This document shows positions 26,901-37,154 of a stretch of DNA of 64,000 nucleotides, in pieces. Made by a program: the position numbers and the translations under genes. The first letter of the stretch is position 1; every line of letters begins with the position of its first letter. The notes below the pieces were generated by a model. That model did no database searches, was not told the DNA's origin, and saw only the letters and a list, made by a program, of their open reading frames with translations. This stretch comes from Gymnorhina tibicen (taxonomy: Eukaryota > Chordata > Aves > Passeriformes > Artamidae): contig VXAZ01003274.1 of NCBI GenBank assembly GCA_013399875.1, forward strand, positions 535,360 through 599,359, given 5' to 3'.

Positions 26901-28384
26901 TACAAAAGCAGATTTTTTCCTAAACTTAGACTTGTTTTTAATTCTACTCAAGGAAATTAAATGGAAATAACGCTTTTCAATCAAGATTGGGAGCAGTTGC
27001 AGAGCTGCTTAGAACTAGAAGTTGCACAAATTATTCATCTCAGTAAGTAGATAAAAATTTAGCTCAGCCCTCTCTTGGAGAGTTGATATACCATCATGCT
27101 TCACAGTGCTTGTACATTCTTGATCCACTGCACTTCTCTTTGAAACAGAAGCTGTACCTGTTGTACCTATTCTTCAATTACAAAAGCTGTTCTGTCTCTT
27201 GCCTAAGGGCCAGTTTTCTCTGTCTCTGATTACTACATTAAATTATAACAGATCACCATTTTGAGCTAGAATATAAGCTTTTAAATGTAAAAATAATAAA
27301 ATTAATGAATTAATTTAAAGTGTATGGTGGAAAACTTTTTCCTTTGTTTTTAAAATTTAAAACAGGACATGAAACAAATTTTCAAAGATTTTGCAATGTA
27401 TGTCAAAAAGCCTAGCAAAAAACCCCTCCAAAATAACTTACCCATTAAGATTTAGGTCTTCTCATTAGATGTTTTTTTTGTTTTGCCCATGGCTATTCCA
27501 CAGCAGTAATCTATGCTTCCTCTATTCACAATGGAATATTTTTGTCTATGCCTGTACTGCATTAATTATCTAAAAACCAAAAAGCATACTGTAACTTTGC
27601 ACAGCATTCTGGAAACTAAGAACATATGATTGAATGGAAAGTTCTTATATATTGTTTGATTATTATTTCACTTTTTCCATATGGTTATCCACTCCAACCA
27701 CAAATTTTATCTCAAAAATAGGTTCACTGACTTTTTGCACCTGAGACCTATTATAGTTGGTACCTACTTATTAAATACTCTATTTGCTTCTCTTAGCAAA
27801 TGGAAAGCGATGAAAGGCAAATACTACCATGCAAAACAGAACGTGGACACGTCCAGAGAAATGACTGTACAGGAAGCTGAAGTCAGGGATCCCTTACACT
27901 TCTATTTCTATTCTACATTAAAAAGAATAAGAAGATATCAAGCACAGGGATACTTTCTATATAGGAATAAACCCTCAAGTTTTCCCTTTTCAACACAAAG
28001 CTCTTAGGAGTCTTGTTCCCAGCATCTTAAAATCATCTCTTCCCTTCAGCAACCACTTCCTGTCTGCAACAAAGTTAAGGGAAGATATGGACAGATATAG
28101 AGGGATATATCAGGTGCTTGTGCTACTGTCTTCTACAGTGATCTTTCATAAGCTAATCTTCAAGGCCTTTTCTCTTTCAGAAATAAAGGAACAGATCAGT
28201 CCTTTTCCTCTCCCACCGCTCCCCTTTTTCTGCCTCCCTCCTTTACAAACTTTCTAATTCATTCATCCTCTTTTTTATTGTGAAAAATCCCTATCAAATT
28301 CATTTATACCCATCACTTTTTTACATTTTCTCTCATGTTTTGCTGTGGTATGTCAGAAGTTCTAAGTCTTAAGAGATTTTAGAG

Positions 28385-28665
28385 ACATTCTATCAGTCAC
28401 TTTATCATCAGATTCTTACTAACCCTGTATCTGCTCTTCAGTGTGCCAGTATCAAAAGCCATCTTGATGTCCAAGCAGATTATGTTTGTTGCTTCACCCC
28501 TGTCAGCTCTCATTGTCACCTCCTCAAACAAGTTAATAGCATTTGACAAGCATGGCTTCCCCTTTATAAATGTCCTGGTTATCTCTGACCAGTGTGCACC
28601 TGTCCAAGTGTTCTCCTATTTTGTCCCTAATCAATGACCCTAGAATTTCTCCCAGTTCCCTTTAG
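28385..28665 (-). mobile_element. CR1 ORF2 reverse transcriptase fragment
   Basis: The reverse complement encodes a degraded part of the CR1 reverse transcriptase. It reads KPCLSNAINLFEEVT around 28500-28560, corresponding to the conserved region before motif A. It then reads CLDIKMAFDT at 28449-28478, corresponding to motif A with its catalytic aspartate. The lower-coordinate side decays into unique DNA, and the palm motifs further downstream are not present next to it. This is an internal CR1 piece, not a 3' tail, and it cannot be active. Confidence 0.85.
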
Positions 28666-30944
28666 TGTTTATACACTGAAATGTTCAGTTCACTCACTCT
28701 GCAGCTTGAGAATCTCGATCTGAAAAATTAGGAATTGCAAGTAGCTTTGAGTACAGCATTTCTAAGGTGTATATGCATATATATTTATATCAACCATTGC
28801 CATAACGTTCCACAATATAAAAAAACCTTATTTCATGTGAAAAGGAGAAATATTATATACCAGCTTTCCAGAGAAGGAAGAGAGCACCTCTATAAAGGAG
28901 ACAGTGAAACAAATCTTTTATGCCCAGATCACTGAACTATACTGTCACTGTAAATCCTTATCATTTGGATGTGCAGAAAGAACAACTTTGAAGAAGTTCT
29001 CTGATTTCTGATGCAATAAGTAGTGGACAACTTTTAGCAATAAAATAAGCTATATCATGTTCAAAATGCAACTACTTTAAAATAGTTTTTAATAATGCTG
29101 AATTGAATCATGTTTATTAATTTCTCAGGCTTTGGTAGGTCTTGCAGGAATGTATTTTATTGTATATTTACAAGGCTCAAATTCCCCATCTTTCCTCAGG
29201 GCCATCTCATTAACAGTGTATGAAATTAATTTTTTAGGTAAAACAATGCCCTTAATAGTAAGTGTCTGAACTTCAATGTGTAGGTGGAGCATAAACCATA
29301 GTAAAAAAAAAATTCTGCAAGTCTAAATCTCAGCATTAGCAGTGTCAGTGTCATTCCCATAGTGTTACAACTCATAAGAAGACAAAAACACTGGTAAAGA
29401 TTAAAATATTCACCTTATTTCACTGATAAGAAGCAGTTAGTGTCCCCTTTTCCAGTTGTATTGCATTTGTAGTTACACAAGTAAACTTTCTGGCAAAATA
29501 ACATCTGAATGGTATATGTGCTAATTTTAAAAGATCAAATAACTCCTTCATTGTTACTCCTTTTAATCTCAGCCAAAAGTTCTTTCCAGTCACTCTGGAA
29601 GAAATAAATTAGAGGTGAACTCAAATATTTCTTTGAAGCAGTGTACAGAGAAAACAAAAAGGTATATTTCTGTTCCGTGTCTCTTCAGGCAGCACCAAGG
29701 CCAAAAATATTTCTCGCTACTATGACATATATTAAATAACAGGTCACCTCCATTAACTTTTTATGATGTCCCTTTAGCCCCATATTTTCTCCAGCTCCAT
29801 GCCTTCTTCTCTGTGATCCAGGAAGATCTCAAGATGGTTTTTTTTTTAAATTGCCTCATGGGGATTTTTGCCCAGTATTGTTTAAAGGGAGAGTGGCTTA
29901 TGAGAGAACCCTGGCATACGGAGACAGGGCAACTGCACTCACGTGAGATAGCCTCCCAGGAAACAGCTAACTTGCATCCTCTTTCTAAAGAGCACCAGTC
30001 CACTTTCTGGTCTTGCAGACAGGCTTGTAAGTAAACTTTTTGACCTACAGGGCTGGCTTAACAATATGCTATCCTGAAATAACACTCTCTAAATTTTATT
30101 TAGTAAGATCTGCTACCACCTATTTATATTACTGTAGAATTTTATAGAAGAATGTGAATGACCTCCCAAAGGCTACATTAGACCCCATCTGTGATTAGGT
30201 AGCTAACTTAATCCTCAGTGTAATAATTCATTTTCCCTTTTTGTACAGCAATAGGCAGAGTTTGGTACACCGTGAAGCAAAAGGATGCTTATTCTTCTAT
30301 GTCATTTTGATTACCTTCTGTTTCTGACAAAAATTTTTTCTCTAACAAGTAAGAAAACTTCAGTCACACTTGAAGGAATCAAAATTAGCTGTGATGGTCA
30401 GAAGGAACAGGAAAATTTACATAGAGAGGCAAAAGTCTCAGGTCTTCAAGAAACAGCTTGAGCATTAAAAATTGCCTATGCAGGTTTTGGCCATAAGAAG
30501 CAGGTTTTCTTGAAGAAAAAGCACCTCCTAAGCCAGTTCCTTATTGTTTCTCTGCTGTGAACACCAGTCCAGACAACTTCATTGTCAAATTATGTTGAAG
30601 GCAATGACCAGCTAGAATAGCCCAAAGTGAATGTACAAATATCACATGAAAACTGCTTTTTGTGAAACAAGGCATTTTGGCACTCTAACATTCCTCTACG
30701 GAAAAAGGGTATATTTTTTTCTTTATGATATGAGCCCTTGTTTATATAAATTAATAATCAGCCCAAATAATCAGATGAACTTACTCTAGGATACAGAAAA
30801 AACAGAGTAAGATGATAACCAGAAAATCATAAGAGGTCATCTGTAGTATGCTATACATAAAGCGTACAAAGGAAAATTTATATCCATAGGATAGGATCAT
30901 ATTTGAATAGACTGTCTCTTGCTGCATCCTTTGTTCTCTGCTAC
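28666..30944. other. Unique sequence, no gene found
   Basis: No exon, RNA gene or large repeat recognised. Two overlapping frames on opposite strands at 29761-30034 (80 and 73 codons) lie in a slightly GC-richer patch but show no domain. Confidence 0.55.
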
Positions 30945-31240
30945 TATACTTGAATGGATTCAGGGATGGGGCATCCACAGCTTCTCTGGGCAACCTGTTC
31001 CACTGCTTCACCACCCTCACAATGAAGAATTTCTTCCTAATAGCTAATCTAAATCGGAGCTCTTTCAGCTTAAAGCCATTCTCCCTTGTCCTACCCACTA
31101 CACGCCACTGTCAAAAGTCCCTCCATGTCTTTTGTAGGCCCCCTTTAAGTTCTGGAAAGCTGTAAGGTGTCCCCATAATCTTCTCCAGCCTGAGTAACCC
31201 CAACTCTCTCAGCTATTTCTGAATGTTTTCAGGTATTCAA
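30945..31240 (-). mobile_element. CR1 ORF2 C-terminal fragment
   Basis: Read on the + strand, GGGATGGGGCATCCACAGC, CTCTGGGCAACCTGTTCCA and AAGAATTTCTTCCTAATAGC are all reverse complements of the coding end of avian CR1. On the minus strand the frame ending near 30945 contains [16 protein letters not shown], the conserved C-terminal segment of CR1 ORF2, preceded by a stop-free lysine/arginine-rich stretch that also matches the family. The CR1 3' UTR and terminal octamers are not found to the left, where the sequence changes to unrelated DNA near 30945. The fragment is about 300 bp and cannot be active. Confidence 0.9.
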
Positions 31241-32270
31241 AAACTCCGTAAGACCTACTTAACCTTTCTTCAGGAATGCTAAAGTAATTACGTTTTATAT
31301 TCTTGGCAATGCATAGCAAAATGCATAGTGATAGAGACATAATAGGATACAATGTTTTAAATGATTCAGAGGTCCTCAAAAACAAAATCAGATGAGTTCA
31401 AAATTAGTTATACATGTTTTACGGTGCTAAAGATCACATTTTCAAAGGAATTTGTTAAATCTTAATCTGCTGTTATATTTCTATAAATTTTAATCTTCAT
31501 TTGTGATTTGGGACTGCAGAAATTATACATAGCACTTTTACTTCAATGAACATTTTTGTGTTTCCATTTTTTGACCAATTGCCCTTACCTTGGTAGTATT
31601 ACTATTTCAGCAACAATTCCTTTTTCAGAATAATCAGTACAGAAATAAAGATTTAGTCTCAATTTCCATGACAGTTCTCTGTCTTTCCTTTTAACTCCTG
31701 AATACTTTAAACTACATCAGTAAGCATTAAAAAATAAAACACTGAATTTTTAAGTTATGTTTTTTATGTACAGAGGAGGTCTGTTTAGAGATACATTTTG
31801 CCTCCTTTTTGGGTGATATGGAAATCTAATAGCTCATTTTTGCTGTTAAAGATTATGAAATAACTTTCAATGAAATAACAGTGCTGCTCTAAATTTTTAA
31901 GTGCTTGTTCCAAAGAGTGAAAGAATTAGACCTGCTCAATGAAACAGCTACACAAATCATTTAGCACTGATGAAACAACAGCAAATGTTTAATCCAGTGT
32001 CATCTGTAAAGGATTTTTTGAATTTTTCCAGTAAATATTTAACTGAATTAGTCAAGTAAAAGTAAATCTAACACACTACCTCCTAATGTCAATTAGAAGC
32101 AGCTTGCAAAACTATTTTCTCTTTGAAGATTAGATTGACTACTATAGCAGTGTTCAAGAAACCCACACATTGTCAAAGACCCAGTCACAGTCATCTAAAG
32201 AACTATGAAAAATGTTAACTGCTTCTAACCATTGGTAAAAATCATAATTTCTTGTAAGTCAATAAAGTAG
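31241..32270. other. Unique sequence between CR1 fragments
   Basis: AT-rich, no recognised gene or repeat. It separates a minus-strand CR1 fragment from a plus-strand one. Confidence 0.6.
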
Positions 32271-32422
32271 TGAATGCCCCACCCCTGGAAATTTTCAAGG
32301 CCAGGGTGGATGGAGACTTGAGCAAGCTGATCTAGTGGGTGGCATCTCTGCCCATGGTGGGACATTTAGAACTAGATGATCTTTATGTCCCCTTCAACCC
32401 AAACCTTTCTAAGATTACATGA
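32271..32422 (+). mobile_element. CR1 LINE 3' UTR fragment
   Basis: GAATGCCCCACCCCTGGAAA, then TTCAAGGCCAGGGTGGATGG and GACTTGAGCAAGCTGATCTAGTG, then CCCCTTCAACCCAAACC, give the CR1 3' region in sense order. The terminal octamers are mutated (TTTCTAAGATTA). About 150 bp, truncated at the 5' side, with no coding capacity. Confidence 0.9.
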
Positions 32423-32950
32423 AAATTAGGGGTAAAAAAATCACAGAAATACTCTTAAGACCCAATTATACAAACTTTAAGGGTATCCTAAAAATTAAAG
32501 AGGAAATATGTAAAATCCATAACTACATAAGTTCAAGGCCTACCGCAAAGTAACGTGTCAATGGATTTCACTGGCCTTTATAAACATTAGAGCACAATTA
32601 CATAAAGCCCAATTACACTCACAAAACTTATCACAATTACAGCAGAGTGCAAACAGAGGAAGGAATGGATATTGCTTAATAGCTTAAATTTGAAAACTTG
32701 AATTTGGGAATTTAAATTTAGGTCCTTCATATGCAAACTGAAATGCATGTAACACATAACATTAAAAGATGAGCCATTACAACTCTTTCCTACTATTTCA
32801 TCACCAAATGTAGAATATACACCAATGTTCACCAAGGAAAAGAAAAATACTTCCAAGATACATCAGTCCAGCAACTCAAAACATGACAGTAATATTCATG
32901 GTAACATGTAAACCACCTAGAACCAATTTTTTTTCATAGAGGAAAAAAAC
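32423..32950. other. Unique spacer, no gene found
   Basis: AT-rich DNA between two plus-strand CR1 tails. An 89-codon minus-strand frame at 32587-32856 has no domain and is probably chance. Confidence 0.6.
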
Positions 32951-33082
32951 TCTCAGGCACATCGTATGACTCTTGGGATGGTCCTGTGCAGGGCCAGGAG
33001 TTGGACTCACTTATCCCTGTGGACCCCTTTAAACTCAGAATATTCTGTGATTCTGTGATTTCTTGATTATGTGACTCTATGA
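32951..33082 (+). mobile_element. CR1 LINE 3' tail with terminal octamers
   Basis: The sequence CTTGGGATGGTCCTGTGCAG then GGCCAGGAGTTGGACTC leads into AATATTCTGTGATTCTGTGA, the tandem octamer end of avian CR1. Further decayed octamer-like units run to about 33082. Only the last ~130 bases of the element are present. It belongs to the same subtype as the tail at 58500, with which it shares the segment around GGGATGGT...GCAGGGCCAGGA. Confidence 0.9.
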
Positions 33083-36068
33083 AGACTGGTAAATAAGTAT
33101 AATTTGTATTGTAAATAATTTGAGTACTTTATTTTCTCTTTATAGGAATTAATAGGGATATAATGTACATGATGCTATTGGTCAGTCAGTGCTGAAACAT
33201 ACTGTATCCAGGGCTTTCCTACTCCATAAACCTGGTTTGTAAGAAGAGCTTACAGATACTGTGCAAAGCTGGGCTTTGTGTGGGATCAATGACCAGTTAA
33301 AATTTTTCAGGGTTTAAATCTAACCACTCCTGGATTCCAAGTGAATTTGATGAATTTTACATTTGACTTTTATATGGACAATAGTAAAGGTTGGGGTGAG
33401 ATTTAAGAGTATACAGCCCTATTGTTTGAACATAGATAATAAGACTTTTTTCCTACTGTGTGTTTGCACTTCACAAGCAGGTATTATTTAAAATTAAAGA
33501 AGACGATCAAAACAGCTTTATTGGATGAGTAACATTATGGCAGTTTCTGGGAGAGTCAATTTTTAGCAGGTTTTTACAAAAACGGATTTAAAACATGGGC
33601 TTTTTTTCCTGCTGTTCCTGTAGGTGATTTCTGCAGAACATCTACTGATTTTCTTTCAAAATGTTATTGAACCACCAGGGTTATTTGTTATGTTTTCATT
33701 TACTATAGTGTCATTTTATTTCAGCATTGTCATGTGAATAATAGGCAATCAGGGCTGAAACTTTTCAAAATTGCAGCCCTCTAGATGTTACAATTAAATA
33801 AATTACAAACCCAGAATAAACAGTTTTAATCACATCAAACATTTCTGCTATATTACACTACTCAATTCTGTTATGATGGAAATCTAAAACCCATAGAATA
33901 CTTCAAGAAAAAATGCTACCATTTGTACAAAACTCCCGCTTAGCCTGATTAATAAACTGAAGATCAGAAAATGATGTGCGTGAAAACAGCTGCTCTTGCC
34001 AATAATGACATTTTATTTTCAATTTTAGAACTAACACTGTGTCAATCTAAACAATACTTAAGTACATTATGTAAGTATAACAACAATGACACGACATAAA
34101 ACAAAATGTACCACATCCAGGAAGAATCAAAAGTAAACAGTGCTGAGAGGAAGGCAATTGTAGCTGTGTAGCAGCTGGTGATGAACCATTGCCATTAGGA
34201 AGAGGAATGTGAGGAATCACAGAAGAGTGCTGCCTAAATATGACATGCAGATACCCTGAAAGGTATAACAGAAATTGTGTATAATCCACTGACATGGTTT
34301 TACAGTAGCATATTTTATGCATGGGCGGCACAGCCAGCAGAACAGCTTTACTGAAAAAAGCTAAATTTGACAAAATCCCGTTCATTGTCTATAGTATGAT
34401 ATTCTTACAGCTTCACCTTATCCATATAGGTAACCATGCATAGGTGTCACTGAATTACACTGGTTGCTTTCAAAAACGTAGCTCCAGAAATATAATGTTT
34501 AAGATTACAAGCTTTTCTTTCCCCCCCCCCTTAATCTGTGATCTGTAATAGTAACACCAATGACAGGCACTCATACTAAGCAGAAGTGAAATTGTCAAAA
34601 TAATTCCTTCTTTTATTTAAGGATCATGGTGAACACTGAGATTTCCAGTTTGGGAAATATTCCAAAACATACTGGCAAACTGAAACTCTTCATGTATTTA
34701 TATAATGGAAGTTGTCCTTCTTTTTTCACTCCTTATAAATGTGCATGCGTGTGCAGAATTCAGACAAACTGAACAGGATTCTTTCTTGTATCTTTTGAGC
34801 CCAAAAGCTACAAAGATTCAAAAGACACTTGGTATTTCATGTCACCAGGATGCCTGTAAGAGGTGAATTTACCTGTGAACTTGTCAAATTTAAGAATCCA
34901 TGTAGAAGGCTTGTCCACCCACAAATATACAGATCAGAGATCACAGAGTTGAAACTCAAGGAAGCAGCAGTTAATTTTTATACATCCAATTAATCTGTTC
35001 AGACTCTGCTAATGCAACATAACAGACTTTGGAGATGCATGAAGTGTCCAGCTGGCAAAGAACACCAGTCGCATTTTACCCTCTGGTTGACTATGTTATG
35101 ACTAAGTATAGTTTCAATTTAGCTGAACTGAAAACTATGAACAAATGAATAACACTATCATACTTTCCTTCACATATTTAGACATTGAAAAAGCAGGGAT
35201 ACCCTAGAACATATTCAGTTTACAAGCTGAGAAACCCCCAATGTGTATAATAGTGCTTATGTTTTCTAGGATTCTAGATATTATTAACAATTATATACCT
35301 AAGTGCAAAACAAGGAAAAGAAAAGTAATCCTGAACCTTCTTAAAATACATTGATTTCTTTACCAGGAAACTATGTGAACAGATGCTAATGCAGTTTACC
35401 AAAAGAAAGTGTAGCCCAGTATTACACCATCAAGGCAGGAATACTAAAACTGACATAGCACTTGAGCCCTGCACTAGAAACAAATCTACTTCTCTGTATC
35501 TAATTGTTTCACCCGTGTTCCTGACGCCCTTCTCATATGTACATGTCATGGGGTATATCAAAAACTTATTCCCTCATTTGTCTCCACAGATGTAGAAGTT
35601 TGTAAGGCTGTCCCAGTCAATACCTCCTTCAGAGTGACTAGCAGTGTTTATGTATAAACTCCTGTGGCTGGCATCTATTTCTTGCCAACTTCAGCCAGTA
35701 AACCTTCTGATGGATATCTACAGTTCAGGCTTCAGTACTAACACTTGCTAAGAAATGTCACCATCTTTTTGGATGGGCTTCTTGTGAATCAACATTTTAA
35801 AGTACAAAATATTTCAAGTTTGAGATTAAATAAATTATTTGTTTATTTCTAAGAAAGAGACACCAATGGATTCAGGAACCAATGCTTTCATAAACTGGTG
35901 CTTGTGGGTATCATTCACCTTTGGTAACGGGCCATAATTTTCTTTAGGTTGTGTTTTGGACATTTATTTTCATACTTTTGTATGGTTTTCTGACTTTAAA
36001 TCTGGGCAAAGGTTATTTCTCACTGGATTTTTAGGCCTGTTTTATAATGTGGTGTCTTTTTAACCTAA
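33083..36068. other. Unique sequence, no gene found
   Basis: No exon or RNA gene recognised. A ten-base C-run lies near 34521-34530. A 112-codon minus-strand frame at 34047-34385 has no family resemblance. Confidence 0.6.
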
Positions 36069-36247
36069 TGTATTGGGTTTGTATGGCCAGGTGTTGGTAG
36101 AGGAGGGAGCTATAGGAATGGCTTCTGTGAGAAGCTCCCTGCAGCTTCCCCATGTCCAGCAGAGCCAATCCCAGGCTGCTCCAAGATGGACCTGCTGCTG
36201 GCCAAGGCTGGGCCAATTAGAAATGGTGATAATGCCTCTGTGATAAC

Positions 36248-36256
36248 ATATTTAAG
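36248..36256 (+). promoter_or_regulatory. TATA-like box of the LTR
   Basis: ATATTTAAG lies about 180 bases inside the 5' end of the solo LTR, after the GATAACAT that is conserved in this family as I know it. It is the likely core promoter of the former provirus; activity now is unknown. Confidence 0.5.
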
Positions 36257-36390
36257 AAGAAGGAAAAAAAAGTTATTGTGCAGATGTCATTGTGTCCAGA
36301 GAAGAGTGGGGTGAGAATATGGGAGAGGAACCACTCTGCAGACACCAAGGTCAGTGCAGAAGGTGCTCCAGGCACGGGAGCTGAGATTCC

Positions 36391-36505
36391 CCTGCAGCCC
36401 ATGGTAAAGACCATGGTGAGGCAGCTGTGCCCCTGCAGCCCATGAAGGACCACGGGGATGCAGAGGTCCACCTTCAGCCCATGGAGGAGACTCAGGCCAG
36501 AGGAG
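36391..36505 (+). repeat. Three ~40-bp modules inside the LTR
   Basis: The core CCTGCAGCCC (or CCTTCAGCCC) followed by ATG recurs at 36391, 36432 and 36471, spaced 41 and 39 bases apart, each followed by a GAC/ACC-rich segment. Such internal repeats explain why copies of this LTR differ in length. Confidence 0.75.
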
Positions 36506-36961
36506 GTGGATGCCTGAGAGGACCATGCGGATGGTCCTCTCACACACAGGTTGATGCCTGTGACCCCATGGGAAGCCTGTGCTGGAGCAGGCTCCTAGCA
36601 GGCTCCTGCAGACCTGTGGAGAGAGGAGTCTACACTGGAGACACAGGCTGTGCCTGAAGGACTGCACCCCATGGAAAAGTGACCACACTGAAGCAATTTG
36701 TGAAGAACTGTTTCCCGTGGGAGCAATGTTGGAGAAGTTCATGGAGGACTGTCTCCTGTGGGGGGACCCCACGTTGCAGCAGGGGAAGGACTCCTCTCCC
36801 TGGGCAGTGGCAGAAACAACGGGTGATGAACTCACCAGAACCTCCATTCCCTGTCTCCCTGTGCCACTGGTGGAGGAAGTAAAGCTGGGAAGGAGGGAGG
36901 GCTGGGGGGAAGGTGTTTGTAAGGTCTATTTTTACTTCTCACTATCCTGCTCTTTGTTAGT

Positions 36962-36967
36962 AATAAA
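36962..36967 (+). terminator. LTR poly(A) signal AATAAA
   Basis: This AATAAA lies about 190 bases before the LTR end, and its reverse complement is kept at the matching place in the minus-strand copy (14680-14685). It marks the R-region end of the LTR. Confidence 0.65.
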
Positions 36968-37154
36968 TTCAATGAGTATCTAAAATTCAAGTCTGTTTTG
37001 CCCGTGATGATAATCAGTGAGTGATCTCTCTTCCAGTCCTTATCTCAACCCATGAACCCTTTTTTATATTTTCTCTCCCCTGCCCAGTTGCAGAGGGGAG
37101 TCATAGAGAGGCTTTGGTGGTTGCCTGGCATCCAGCCAGGGTCAACCCACTACA

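Larger units (their letters stand above)
17986..28384. other. Long unique stretch, no gene found
   Basis: About 10 kb without a supportable exon, RNA gene or large repeat. The longest frames (107-108 codons at 25286-25609 and 27681-28007) have no domain, no family resemblance I recognise and no splice-site framing that stands out. A stem-loop cluster near 23.1 kb and a purine-rich block near 23.8 kb are listed separately. The first ~120 bases may still belong to the old CR1 copy to the left. Confidence 0.6.
36069..37154 (+). mobile_element. Complete solo LTR, ERVL-type endogenous retrovirus
   Basis: A 1086-bp element starts TGTATTGGGTTTGTATGG and ends GTCAACCCACTACA, giving the TG...CA termini of an LTR. 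It is flanked by CCTAA (36064-36068) and CCTAT (37155-37159), a 5-bp target duplication with one substitution; ERVL-class elements usually duplicate 5 bp. A TATA-like ATATTTAAG lies at 36248-36256 and AATAAA at 36962-36967, in the order expected for U3-R-U5. No tRNA primer site, gag, pol or env follows, so the provirus was reduced to one LTR, as normally happens by recombination between LTRs. The middle holds three copies of an approximately 40-bp module. Class assignment is by resemblance to known bird LTRs. Confidence 0.92.

Noticed and set aside
27681..28007. 108-codon + strand frame, candidate exon
   Set aside because: No recognisable motif, and no splice or promoter context that stands out.
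14505..37154. The two LTRs as ends of one provirus
   Set aside because: They face opposite directions, one is truncated, and the DNA between them contains CR1 pieces and unique sequence rather than retroviral genes.
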